The notes: generated from the letters alone by a model not told the origin. Shown: positions 47,801 to 59,135, counted from the stretch's first letter. The stretch: 64,000 nucleotides of DNA from Cloeon dipterum (GCF_949628265.1 NC_088790.1:27222545-27286544), one strand, 5' to 3'. Numbers and translations: made by a program.

Positions 47801-50800
47801 AAAATCGTTTTTGTTCTCAAATATTATCGTAAAACTGATCCCGGCTGTGCTGCAAAACGGAGGGGACTGAATATTCATGACGCGAAATTTCGTCATAACT
47901 CGGAGCGAACGTCACACGTTCCCAGAATACTAAATGCAAAGCTGTCTAAAAATATTGCACATCAAGGAAAAGCCATCGTGGTCCATATCGTTAGTGCTTT
48001 TCCAAGAACGTCTGATTTCAGCATTAAAAGCGCGGCGAGTGTTTAGTCAATCTGCTAAACATGCAATCTCTAGGCGTGGCGAAATAGCCGAAATAACGCT
48101 TTTGTTTATGTCCTCTACGGAATTGCCGTTCAATATGCAATCTAAAAATCATTTTCGGGAGCTTGGAAATTTTCGCCTGCCTTGCCTGTTGAGGGATTTT
48201 TTTTTAAATTAATAAAAAAGCACAATAAATTCATTAGAAATAATCTTAGTATGCTTTTAGACAGAGATAAATCAAGAAATAAAGTTTTTAAAGCTCTTTA
48301 TTTCTAGATGAGCCCAAATGAAATTAAATTTCCCCTCTTTTATAAATTAGAACAAAAAGAGTCGTGAATCAAAGTGATACCATCTCGGCGAATTAAGTTG
48401 CGTTTCAGCTAATTCTCGACTGAGAAGAACATTAAGAAGTTTTTCATTAGAGGGAAAGAGCCGGGCGGGCGGATCGATGCAAAAGTTTTAAGTTCACACT
48501 GCAAACTGAGTGAGCGTTGTTGTTGTTGTTGTTGTTGTACACGGAGCGAGCGTTTGCGTATAAATGAGCTGGCGCCACGCCATTGTCATTAAATCGCAGA
48601 GAGTGGCCAAAGTTTGCAAGCGCAAATATGCCATCGGGCTGGTGCGAAGCGGCGATAAAAGCGGCTAAATTGCGAGATGAATAAAGCACAAGCTCACGGA
48701 TTGCACACGTACTTTGGTCGCCTCCCTCGGCAGCACCATGCCATGCGTCCTGTCCAGCGAGCTGCGGCCTGTCTCGTCACCTGTGCAGCCGGCGACTGCC
48801 AGTGAAAGCGAGAGCTGGGGTGCAATGCATGGGGTGTGCGCAAACAGGCAAGGGAAGGGAGGCCAACACACACACACATGCACAGCCCTTTTCTTTTTGT
48901 CTAGTACCTTGCCGTGCAATTTTCAAAGCTCAGAATGCGCATTAGCCTTCAATTTCATGTATTTTCCGAGCTCGAAATGCATGTTTTGCGTCTTGGTAAT
49001 TTTATTTTCAATCAATAAAGGTTTTAAAATTAGATACTAGAAATATTATTCCATAAAGACTAGATCTAAATTTCACAGAAAGATAATAGACTGACCTAAA
49101 TTTTGAATTACAGCCCAAAAACCCTACAATAATTTCCAAGAGTTTGATTTTTTAATAAAAGAAAATCAAATTGCAAATAAAAACATTTTCTGCCTTTGTG
49201 CAGAGGACATTCTTTTCGTTGTGGATTTTAACCGGTCATCGACGAAATGGCTTATTGTTTTTACAAGAAGGAAAATCAATTAATCTTGAGCCGAAATCAT
49301 ATTTTTCAGTAAACTTTTTAAGTGAGATTATTAAATTAGCTAGAATTATAACCTTATCGTGTGGGACTTTAAATAAAAGAGCTTATTGTTGTCTTAATAA
49401 TAATTTTATTATACGTAAAACATAAAATGTTTGAATTTTAAATTTTAGTATTAGTTAAATATTTAGTTGAATTCATTTTCTATTAATTTTATTTTAAATA
49501 TACACTTTTATTCATCAATGAAATATTTTTTACGCTTCCAATTATCCCATAACGTTTATTTACCTGGTCGTTTACGACAGAAATAAACATGAGAGCAATA
49601 TTCTAATAGACTAACCTTAGCCGTTAAACATCATATTCAATTTAGGCATTTAAGATGAGAAATGTATATGTAACTTCTTATACTAAATATAAAATTTTGA
49701 CACTGCCCTCAATTGCAGTTTGATCCGAATTTAGCCGGGGCGAAAGGGTAGCCTACGTCGCATTTATGAGTTTAAAAATAAAACAACCGGCGTAATCACC
49801 TTTTGCCGCAGAAGCGAATCAATATAGAAAATAACCGCGGCGGCGTGTGCTGATAAAAAACAGGCACGCCGTGGCACAAAGATATTATTTTCCGTGTGCG
49901 CTGTTTATATGTACTTTCCAGGCCGGCTCAGCAGGCCATGCAGAGAAGCGCGAATTTCGCGTCGGAGGCGGCAGGGGTATGGGGTGTGCGTCCGTGCGCT
50001 GCTGCTTTTGTTTCGCAGTTCGCGCCGCGACCGGTGCTGCAGGCTGATTGCGATCAACAAGTGCGTCGCTCATGCATATTCAGCCGACACAGAATTTGCA
50101 CTTTTCCAATGACCCGTCAAATATCATTATGCTGCTCAACTGATAAAAGCAGACGAGTGGTTGTACGCTGATTTTCTGAAGCTGAATAAAATGTAAATGA
50201 TCTGCTGCTAGCCTAAATTTTATCGGGGATGAATTTATACGACTTATACAGGTGATATTCTAAAGGGTATGTATATTTTAGGTTAGAATTATTTTCAATA
50301 CACCAGTTTGTGTTCAAATCCACCAATAGATGGCGCCACCTTTTACTTTAGTAGTAAAATTAATTTTCAGGCACTTCCGCTGTGATTTCAGACTCAATCC
50401 TGCTACACTGTGCATTCTTCACTTAATATTTTTTCTTTTGACTTGCTGAAAATCAAAGTCTGTTCAGCCAATCGCCGTAGAATCGTGAAAAACTATTTTT
50501 AGAAATATTAAATCTTTTCAAACGTTTCTACAGCGAATGGCTGGACTGATTTTGGTTCTCAGAACGTCAAATGAAAGAATTTTAAGTGGAGAATGCATAG
50601 TGGCAGGATTGAGTCTGAAATCGCGGCGGAAGTGCATTAAAATTAAATTAATTACGAAAGTTTTTATGCAAAAGGACCAACCATTTTCGAACTTTAATTC
50701 TCAAAAGAGTTGCTTTCTATTAATTCACTTTAAAGGGTTCGTATTTTTCTTTTTGTATGTTTTTTATTTTTATTTCGGGAATACGCGAGGCGACAGGTTG

Positions 50801-53800
50801 GAAATTCTGTTTATCGACATAAAAGAAACAGAAAGAATATTTCAAGCGTCGTCCAGGCAGGGCCCCTGCAAAATTCGATGCTTATGCAATTTGCTGCGCA
50901 TTGTGGATATGCGGGTTGCCTAGTTTCTATTATTTGTCATAGTCCATCTGATACATATTATAGAGCACTGCATTAATTATGTTCGCATATCAAAAGGTAT
51001 TATTTCAAGAATTTACTCTAATTTATTAAAAAAATCAAACGAAGAGAAATTGTCACATAGGAGGATGGGGGGATACTCAAAATTAGATGTTGCCTAGCTG
51101 GCAATTTAACTCAGCGGGAGCCAGATGTGTTCGCACTGCGCAGATCCAAGATGGCGTCTGAATGTGGGAAACTAAAAGCTCTCTTTGGATTGCCGTACGA
51201 GTGTCAAGAGTTTGTTTTTACGATCCAACAGACAGAATTAGTACAAATAATGCACATTATGTCAAAATATTGACACGAACACTTGCTTCTTTTCGCGCAT
51301 TTTCACGTGACCGTTTTTTCGCGCCATAATCTACTGGACACCATATCTGCGCGTCGCACGAATCTGATTTAACTCGACTTATATTTTAGGAAATTTTAAC
51401 AATAATTGCTAAAAAAAGAATATACGGCCAAAATTTGTATAATGTAAAACATTATTTACTTTATCTTTAGATTTATTTATTTAAAAAATATTTTCAGACT
51501 TAAAATTACAAAAAAAAGTATTATTACTGGCTTAAATTTTTGTTTTCCTTTTTTCCTGTTTTTTTTTAAATGTCCCTTAAAACGTCATATGAATGTCCTT
51601 CCACAGAAAATTATAAATATTAGACCGCCTATATACTAAAAACCCAGATATATAAATTAATAATTCATTGAGTATATCGGTTAATTTCATTTAAATGTAA
51701 TCTTAACATGATAAAATTCATAATTTTATATTTAAAATCATTAATTTTACTTCCGATCAGTTTGGGAAAGCTTCGGAGCGTGCATTTGGCGTCCACTTTG
51801 CGCCTCTCTACGCGTGCGGCTCGCCTTAAGTGACGAGGGAGCGTGTGTCCGTCGCGCACGACACAGCAGTACCTCACTTGGGCCCGAAAGGCGGTAATGC
51901 TGGGCGAAATGTGAACACACAGTATAGCCGTAATGGCCGAGGGCGTTCGAACGCAAGTGGTTCGTTCAACCCGCGCGGCGCACGCCACGTCTTTTACGGC
52001 GCGCGTGCTGCTTGCTGCGGTTGCCTACACGACGCTGTGTTTTGCGCCGAATAGCGCGCGACTAGCGGCCAGCGGCTAATTAGGCCCACCGAGCGCCACG
52101 CGTGCCCCATATGGCGAGCACGATGATGATGATGTTAATTAAATTTTGATTATTCTGGCTAACGAAACGCCGGGGCTGGTTCTAATCAACACACTAAGCG
52201 ATGCTCTAATTGAATTTGATGGACTGGCACCAGGCAATTAAGGAGAAGTGAAAGAGAAACAGTGGAAACCAATTTTCTTGTGTACAAAATAAGACTAAAA
52301 AAGTAGTAAAAAATAATTTAAATGTCGTCTCTACTCTGCAGTACTATTTTTCTTAAATTTGATGATTAAGCCTGTGTTCGTATTTATTCCTTTGTCTTAA
52401 AAATTACTTTTAAATGCAAAGAGTTATAATTTTAAAATATATGAAACAACAGAAATTCATTAAAAAGAGTGGCATTTTGAGCTTACGAATTTTTGTTTAG
52501 CAAGTTTAATCACAAGGAGGGTAAATGGCAGGGTTGATGAGATTGTGGCTCAGCAATGAGTCAAGTTGCAGCTTAATCAGTGGCATAAGGTTTATTTTGG
52601 AGATACAAGTACTGCTAATCAAAGGCCTGCGGGGCTAACAATAAAATAACTTCAATCCAATGTGTGGCTTATTGCTGCTTTATTATTATTATTTATTATA
52701 TTAGACACCAACGGTGTACAACACAGAGTACATTATATAACGATATTATTTAACTGCAATTTCTTATATTTAGCAGCTTGAAATAAGGTAGTTGTATTAT
52801 TGCTGCTTTACTTCGATAAAAACGATACAAATAACGGAAACCTGGCTAGTTCAGCGAAGAAATCAATAAATAAAATGCACGAGTATCGAGCAAAACAAAA
52901 TTCAATTAGAGTACAGGCAGGAACTTTGTCCTAAATTCTTGTCTTTTTAACTTTTGTGAACAATAAAAAATATTATAATATTTAGTGAAATAAATTAAAT
53001 TAAAGCTAATTTAAGTTGTGATTTTCTTTGATTTAGAACAACTTGCTGATTGAATGTTTAGTGTAAAAACGGTCGTAATTTAAAAATATTTAAAGCTTCG
53101 TAATTTAAAAATATTTAAAGCTGCACTACACTAATTATTTTTAAAGCGTTGTCTAATTCATCCATAAATATCTAGTTTTTACATTTTCATTTAGATTACA
53201 AATATTAACTTTTCAACAAGCAAAAATTCAACTTTTAAGTTGAGAGCTTAAAAAAGATTATAGAAATAAATATTGCATAACTTTAGATAAAATGTGACTT
53301 GGGAATTTTAGTCGTACGACTGTACATTTTGAACAATTAGTTCTGTATATTATATGGTAAATGTCAACAACTAGAACCAACTATTAGGTCTAAAACCAAT
53401 TAAATCGCCAAAATGTGGACAAATATTGCATACATTTCAAAGAATTTGCTTTGAAGTCTAGATTTTCAATCTCTAAAAATTTATTTGCTTATAAATCAAA
53501 GAAATTCTACTTTCCATTTCTTTTTAGTGGCCTGAGAAGGGCTCAAGAATCAAAAACTCGAGGTACTCATATTTTGAGTTGTTTAAAAATGCACGTGTCA
53601 GCTCAATTTTCGTCCCAAAATACTCAATCGACTCAAAAATCAGGAAACATCACCAGAAAAACAACATACATTGAACTAAATAGACATTGTAAAGTCTAAG
53701 ATTCTCAAAGTTTTTATAATTTTGAACATTTTGCACGTGTTTGTGTTTTGGTGTCGCGTTTATTTTAAATAAATTGCGCATTATATTTTATGCGACTCAT

Positions 53801-54461
53801 TTTTACATGAATCTTCTTGTTATTTATAAATTTACAAAGATATGACTGTATATTTACTGTTGCCATTTACGAAATTAGGAAAAGAAATGTCTGGCCAGCT
53901 GACTAAATTCCTCAAGTCCATTTCTCAGTCGAGCCACTTTATCCTGACCTTTATTTTCAGCAGAAAAAGGCAAATATTATTAAAATCGATTTACGACGCG
54001 TTTCCAGCAGCTCATCCACCAGCTTGGCCGACTTCGTGTGGCTAGCCTCACACCAGCTTAAAATTCTGGTTAGACGGAGCGCAGATTTAAATTTAAATCG
54101 GCCACCCGGGGGTTGAAGCTGCACCGAGAGAGGAGAGTTAATAATTAAACAAGTTTAAGAGCCATTCCTAAACGACAGGGGGAAAAAAGAGACGAGCTGG
54201 CAGCTATAGTTTGGCGTAGAAAAGGGCAGTCGTCGCGGTGTGTGTGTCGAAAGCGTCCCGAGTGGCCATTGTATGCATGTTTACATCTATTAAGAAGTGT
54301 GTGTGTGTGTGCAGGCTGGGCCCCCGGCGGAAAATTAGCATCAAAGCAAGTAGTGTCGCGCGGGGGCTGGGCGCGCAATCGGGCTGTGTGTGCGAGCCAC
54401 GCGATCGATCGGCACACGGAGGACAGGGCGCGACCCTTACCTTGTTCATGCCATTGCCCAT
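41874..54461 (-). CDS. DUSP22: Dual-specificity phosphatase, DUSP22/DUSP15 type, with long tail
   Basis: Exons (high to low): 54461-54441, 47167-47051, 46953-46829, 45582-45411, 44314-44136, 42297-41874; phases 0, 0, 2, 0, 2 agree. The product has 345 residues. It starts MGNGMNK-VLPGLYVGNYRDS, as DUSP22 and DUSP15 do; Gly2 in this context is a known N-myristoylation site in those proteins. The catalytic loop HCLAGMSRS spans exons 3 and 4, the general-acid Asp is in LASDSPGQNL, and the domain closes with NLGFQRQLDEFE. Human relatives stop soon after (184-235 residues). Here a tail of about 200 residues follows, first with several Cys (CEGRCSLGQVC), then Ser/Pro/Gly/Arg-rich. The family dephosphorylates signalling proteins, with JNK-pathway effects reported. 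The first exon codes just seven residues. Confidence 0.88.
42515..42863. mobile_element. Family D foldback element with TTAA ends
   Basis: A near-perfect palindrome of about 349 bp in the last DUSP intron. The left arm starts TTAAAGACCGTCTTTGACGA and the right arm is its complement, ending at TTAA. The arms pair over about 150 bases, including CAATCGAT and CGCATGCGTCA-like segments. Only this copy is in the window. TTAA at both borders suggests insertion at TTAA, as for family C, though the ends differ. Confidence 0.82.
43264..43640 (+). mobile_element. Family C MITE, copy 4 (degenerate)
   Basis: Starts TTAAAGAGAAATACTGCAAA and follows copy 1 through the GGACAGATCTCGACGAGAGG segment, with many small deletions. 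The right end is diverged (CAATTGGCACCCTGTAT). It lies in the DUSP intron 42298-44135. Confidence 0.68.
44845..45257 (+). mobile_element. Family A palindromic MITE, copy 3, in a DUSP intron
   Basis: Left end GCCAGTTGCATAAGCCC then GCCGCCAACAGCTGGCGC; right part GGTGGTGCCATCTGTTGG then GCTTCGAAAAC. It sits in intron 44315-45410, about 150 bp before the next exon in genomic order. Confidence 0.78.
46333..46479. mobile_element. Family E small palindromic element
   Basis: About 147 bp. The left arm starts ATTCGTCCTGGTCCCGG and reads on through TTGCGCAACGTTCAACAA; the right arm is its complement. The middle is non-palindromic. It lies in DUSP intron 45583-46828. Confidence 0.72.
48519..48538. repeat. 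(GTT)n microsatellite
   Basis: About six GTT units in the DUSP first intron. Confidence 0.8.
50302..50663 (+). mobile_element. Family A MITE, copy 4 (right end lost)
   Basis: Left end CACCAGTTTGTG then CCAATAGATGGCGCCACC, followed by both central palindrome halves. The similarity stops after AAATTAATTACGAAAGT, so the right terminal repeat is missing. A 128-codon frame starting inside it (50537) is not a gene. Confidence 0.75.
51112..51366 (-). mobile_element. Family B hAT-like MITE, copy 5, shortened end with intact duplication
   Basis: Inverted relative to the other copies. The left border is CAGCGGGAGCCAGATGTG. The right border is CGTCGCACGAATCTG, lacking the outer ~10 bases (the GGCCCCGCTG part) present in other copies. 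Even so, identical ATTTAACT duplications lie directly outside both borders (51104-51111 and 51367-51374). Confidence 0.88.
51740..52130. other. GC-rich island in the DUSP first intron
   Basis: A GC-rich patch with frames of 69-107 codons on both strands but no protein-like pattern. Possibly an enhancer or a minor promoter. Confidence 0.25.
53074..53122. repeat. Tandem duplication, two 25 bp units
   Basis: CGTAATTTAAAAATATTTAA followed by AGCTT occurs twice head to tail. Confidence 0.85.
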
Positions 54462-54910
54462 GGCCGCAGGTTGGACACAGCCTGCCGAGGGTGCTCCTAC
54501 ATCGTCGGTGAGGCAGCAGCCAGCGCGGCCGCCAAGGGCACCACCGAGCGCAGCACTCACTCGGCCCCACCAACCGACCGACAGAACGACCGACCGACCA
54601 CCCTTTATTGATCTCACACGCGATATATTCGCCGGCGTTGTGAGTGAGAGCGTGAGATCTCCTCCACCCGCATCGCAATGCACGCGGCCTCCTCTGTTGT
54701 CTCTGCCAGGAAATAAAACAAACGCCCGCATACCTTTCCTCTCGCGCCGATTTCTGCATTTTTTTTTGCTTCCACCACAAGGGATATGGATGGCTATTTT
54801 CTTTTATGGCTGCTCGCCGACCCGAGTGCCGCATGAATTTTTTAATTTTTATGTGCACAAGCCAGCCGGTCGCTCGCTCGCTCCGACACCGACGTGTGCA
54901 ATACTCTGAG
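54150..54910 (-). promoter_or_regulatory. DUSP promoter and first-exon GC-rich island
   Basis: A GC-rich island around the seven-codon first exon (54441-54461), with TG dinucleotide runs at 54238-54247 and 54298-54311. Long frames on both strands (up to 237 codons) overlap each other and the real exon, and reflect base composition. Transcription should start between about 54500 and 54900 on the minus strand. Confidence 0.5.
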
Positions 54911-55980
54911 AAATTGATTTTCCCGCTCGTTTACTAAGTAAGCTGCACTCCGATCCGTGCACCGTGCAATATCTTAGTTCAGCTCGGATGATCTTTTTTT
55001 GCAGTGGAAATCCCTGCAACTGACTTTCATCATAAAATATTCTCGCTACAGATGATTGAAACAGAGCTTAACGCGATAATTTGCTATTTTTTATATTCAA
55101 GTAAATTAATTCTTTAAAAAATACTATTTTCTTGTAATATACATTCTAATTAATGTCTGTAAATTCCCTCGTTGAGATTTATTCCAGACTTCTTGCAATA
55201 AATTCAATATTTGAATATAAAATTATTATGGTCCATTTTACAAATTTATTAATTTTCAGGTAACAGGTCTTATTGTTAGATAATATATGTACATTATTTA
55301 TAATGATTTTCTGCCCCCAACAAAAATTCATCTGCATAATAATAAACCTTCCTCATGAATAGGAGTTTGCGTCATATGCGTGCTTCTAATTGCTATGAAA
55401 TTAACCACCCACCAATTTCGGTAATTGAACTATAACATAATAGCACGTGTTTTTTGACTTCTTGGCAATCTCTTGTGGAGTTTGCGCTCTTCCAAGCCGA
55501 TTCGAAGAAGTTTCCTCTGCGCCCGCAGGGCTGCGATGTGTGCAGGAATATAATTTCAATCGACTTTCTTGCCACTGCTCTCTTCCTTGGAACTCACGAA
55601 GCGTTTATTTCTCACAGGAAGGAGGCTTTTTCCTTTTATTAAAGCTTGATTTGACTGGTCCAGCTTACTTTTTTGATTTATTTGAATAATTGTCAACCAT
55701 AGCCCTTCAATTTTGCTAAAAAATGTTTTAACTAGTTAAAAACCTCATTTTTTAACCCTTGAACGCGGCTCATAATTTTTGCAAACCATATAAAGTCTCG
55801 AAATTTTAATTGTTCAGCTTCCTTTTGTGATTGAATTGAACAAATTGATCTTACAAGCTGATCTTATTTCCTAGCAAATGTATTCTTCCGGTTGCGATTT
55901 TCTGCAGGAATAAAATTCGAGTAGCGCTTTGGCGTAATTTAATTCTCACCGAATCTAGATTTTATTTTAATCGGGGGATT
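54911..55980. other. Gap between the DUSP promoter and the fucosyltransferase 3' end
   Basis: AT-rich apart from a GC-richer patch near 55440-55640 with small frames on both strands. No protein similarity or repeat family is recognised. Confidence 0.4.
55961..55966 (-). terminator. Fucosyltransferase polyadenylation signal
   Basis: AATAAA on the minus strand only about 15 bases after the stop codon, implying a very short 3' UTR if used. Confidence 0.5.
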
Positions 55981-58097
55981 TTACAAAATGATCCAGTTGG
56001 CCCACTTGGCCATCCGTTGAGTGAAGTACTTGTGAACGCCCAAGGAAACCGTGTGCCCCTTAGACATCATTGCACCCCAATAGCCGAACGTGCCGTAGTC
56101 GATGATAGTGTGGTCGCTGGAGCAGAGCAGGGCCAGGTCGTGTTCAGGGCTTTTGGAGGCCAATCTGACGTCCCTCTGGTCTAACAGATTGTTTCTGCAC
56201 CAGTCCAAGTCGTCACTCACGATCAGAAAGAGGAAGGGACCTTTGACGTGCTCCCGGTACCACTGCATCGCTTTCTAAAAATAATAATTAGTATTTTTAT
56301 CGAGAAATAATTAAAATTGATTAAAATAACTCGCACAGAAAATTGTTTGATGATTTAAAGAAAGGGCAGAAATTAAGTTTCCCTAAAAATCATTGTTTTT
56401 TAAATTTTAATTTAATAGGTCGACGTGCAATAAAATTTGAAATTGCTCTACAGGTAATTTTTTCAGGCTTTTTTAAATAAAATTTGGCAGGACCTTGTAA
56501 TACGTCCCGTCAACCAGGGTGCTGTTGAACACCTTGGGCAGGAACTGTTTAAAGTCGGTCCGTCGGACGTGCACTCCGACCACCACCTTCCCCTGACCTC
56601 CAGCCTGCGTGATGGTTTCCTGCACCTGTTGCAGGATCTCAGGGCGAAAGGTGAATTCCTGCCGCAGAAGGTCCTTGTAGAGGAACACCGGTTCCAGGAA
56701 CACGATGTATTTCGGCAGCAGCAAATTCTGACCTCGGAAGCGGTGAAATAATTCGGCTGTCCAGTAATAAAAAGTTAAAAATCCTAAAAATTAGAATAAT
56801 AAAAAATTTCGTTACTCAATGGCAGCAGCTCTTGAAGGGTGACCGCCCTTTCCAGCGGAAGGTCGCAGTGGCTGACTTGCTCGAGCACGGGCAGACTCAG
56901 ATTGCTGAACACGAGGCTCAGGTTGGACTTCAGGGTGTCTGGCACGAAACCAGGTCTGCCCATGAGACGAGATATCGTCCACACTGCGGCGTACTCCCAG
57001 ATTTTGTTTCCTGTCCTGCCGCTGTCCAGGACGGTGACAATCGGGACGCTTGGACATGGGTGCTCAGCGGAGGTGGAGTTTTGATTCTTTAAATTTCATA
57101 ATTGACCAGTTGCATAAACCCTTAGTGTTCGAAGCCGCCAACAGATGGCGCAATCACAGACTTTCTTAAAAAAAATTTGTTTAAGCGGTTTTAAGGCATT
57201 TCCGCTGCGATTTCAGACTCAATCTAGCTATTTTGCATTTTTCAATTAATTTGATTTTTTTTTGACGTGCTGAAAACCAAAATCGGTTCAGCCATTCGCC
57301 GTAGAAACGTTGGAAAAGATTTTTTTTATTTCAAAAAATAGTTTTTCACGATTCTACGGCGATTGGCTGAACCGATTTTGGTTTTCAGCACGTCAAAAAA
57401 TAGCAAATTAATTGAAGAATGCACAGTAGCTAGATTGAGTCTGAAATCGCAGCGGAAGTGCCTTAAAAGCGAAAGTCTACGGTGGCGCCATCTGTTGGCG
57501 GCTTCGAACACTTAGGGTTTATGCAACTGGTGAATTATTTGTACATTTTTGGAACGAATTTAATTTTTTTCATTATACTTGTATGGCAGTTAATAACGAA
57601 TAAAAGGCAAAGGGAGTAACCATTGTAGAAGAACAAAAAGTAAAAATAAATTTAAGAGTGTCTTAAAACAGTTTAAAAAAAAATCTTAAATTTAATACGT
57701 ATGGAGTTTCATTAAAATAACGTTTTTGCACAATTGCTCATATTTTAAATTTTAGATATTTTTTGGTTTTCGTAATTTACCAATAAAAAAATCCGCCAAA
57801 TAGTTAATAATTTACCTCGTATCCATCATAGGCTGTGCTTGTTTGAAGAAAGTTTTGTGCAGCTTCCACTAAATCTTCCGGTTGGTCCGTGACGTTGTTA
57901 TTTTCACCTCCAAATTTAGCAATAAAATCGTCAATCAGTTTGTCCTCACGCTGCTCATTCGAGGTATTGGCGAAATTCACGCCAGCAGGAAATTTTTTCA
58001 CATTCAGGATTGCCACGGAGATCCACCTCGTCAGCATCACGTTAAAGCCGAGCAACAGGATGCAGAAAATGCAAACAAGGACGTGTCCGCACCGCAT
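55981..58097 (-). CDS. Galactoside alpha-1,2-fucosyltransferase-like (GT11)
   Basis: Exons 58097-57816, 57086-56816, 56756-56494 and 56274-55981; phases 0, 1, 0 agree. The product has 369 residues (human FUT1 365, FUT2 343). It is a type II Golgi-membrane design: a short cytosolic MRCGH, a hydrophobic anchor of about 20 residues (VLVCIFCILLLGFNVML), a stem with N-glycosylation sites, then the catalytic domain. The domain includes SGRTGNKIWEYAAVW (the family's GxLGN-like nucleotide-sugar loop), VVVGVHVRRTDF (the HxRRxD motif that binds GDP-fucose) and STDHTIIDYGTFGYWGA-like SSDHTIIDYGTFGYWGAMMS near the end. The enzyme would transfer fucose from GDP-fucose in alpha-1,2 linkage to terminal galactose; the acceptor is unknown. 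I use ATG 58097 because the upstream codons in frame contain no other ATG. Confidence 0.85.
57103..57532 (+). mobile_element. Family A palindromic MITE, copy 5 (best preserved)
   Basis: Perfectly matched ends: left ACCAGTTGCATAAACCC then GCCGCCAACAGATGGCGC; right the complement, closing GGTTTATGCAACTGGT. About 430 bp. It lies in intron 1 of the fucosyltransferase, its left border only about 17 bp from the exon 2 acceptor. Confidence 0.88.
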
Positions 58098-58899
58098 TTC
58101 AGTGCTCACTAAAATTTTTTATCTCACGGCGTTTGACGCCTGTCGCATAATTAAATATTATCAGAGGGTAAATTTTACAGTAATAAACTCGTGTTTTTTT
58201 TTATTTCATTATAATAGTTTCTTTTTATTGCCAAAAATACGCACGTTTGCAAATAATTCCAACGGGTCTTACACACGAACAACATTTTTTTGAGCTGTGG
58301 CAAAACGGAAATCTTGCCAGAAATGAAAATATAATATTAAATGGTCTCAGATCTGTTTGTTTAAATGCGCATAGATGTCTTTTTTTAAATACTGAGTGTC
58401 ATTTGAGTGAATATACACATTAAATAATAATACTCTTGGGAATGTCACGCTTAAATAGGCATTATTCAAAAACTCGTCAGAAAATCGAATCCAAAACGCA
58501 CGCCAGCTTGGATTTTGCTTCAGAATACAAAATCTCATCTTTGTTATAAAATCTTAAAAAATATAATTGACAGTGTTTTACAATAATTTTTGCGCTCAAC
58601 AATATACTTCTTGTATGTACAGTAACAAATGGTACCAGTATTGTAATTGTTAACCGATAAGTCTCTGTCTCACTTGCGTCTCTCACGTATACACCGCAAC
58701 CACCAGTTAGTTTTTTTCATTTTTATTTATATATATAATTATCAACAATAGCTTAAGAATAACGCCACTCTTTCCGTTTTGTGTAAGTCAGACATTCTCG
58801 CACGCAGTTTGATCAGACTGAAACTTGTTTGTGGCTTCCAGAGTTTCCAGAAATGCGCAAAATATGCCGTGTTCGCCAACTGGAAAAGTCTGTATATAT

Positions 58900-59015
58900 A
58901 TAGTGACCAAAGCCGCCAACAGATGGCACCACCGGTCATTTAAAATACTTCCGAGGAGTTTATTTGATTCCCAAAAATTGTACCATCTGCTGGCGGCCAG
59001 AAACACCAAGATTGG
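58900..59015 (+). mobile_element. Family A mini-element (copy 7)
   Basis: Only about 115 bp. GCCGCCAACAGATGGCACCA and TACCATCTGCTGGCGGCC are the two inverted ends, with the palindromic centre deleted and about 50 bases left between. Confidence 0.7.
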
Positions 59016-59129
59016 CGAATTGAAATTAACGAGGATTGGCACAGACGTTGTTCAATGGCGGTCAAAAAGGCTTTTTGATTGGTGGAAACTCTGCGGCTCA
59101 CAAGTCAAATGTATAGAATAAAATCCATA

Positions 59130-59135
59130 TTTATT
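59130..59135 (-). terminator. LRP2 polyadenylation signal
   Basis: AATAAA on the minus strand about 50 bases after the LRP2 stop codon. Confidence 0.55.

Larger units (their letters stand above)
47168..54440 (-). other. First intron of the DUSP gene (7.3 kb)
   Basis: The intron separates the seven-codon first exon from the phosphatase body. It holds a GTT trinucleotide run (48519-48538), CA/TG microsatellites, a truncated family A element (50302-50663), a family B element (51112-51366), and GC-richer islands near 48440-48900, 49840-50160 and 51740-52130. No coding exon of another gene is supported. Some islands may be enhancers or alternative promoters. Confidence 0.5.

Noticed and set aside
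50537..50923. 128-codon plus-strand frame
   Set aside because: Begins inside a family A MITE and runs into unique AT-rich DNA; similar starts occur in other copies.
54145..54909. Open frames of 237 (minus) and 223 (plus) codons
   Set aside because: They overlap each other and the real seven-codon DUSP exon in another frame; composition is that of a GC-rich promoter island.
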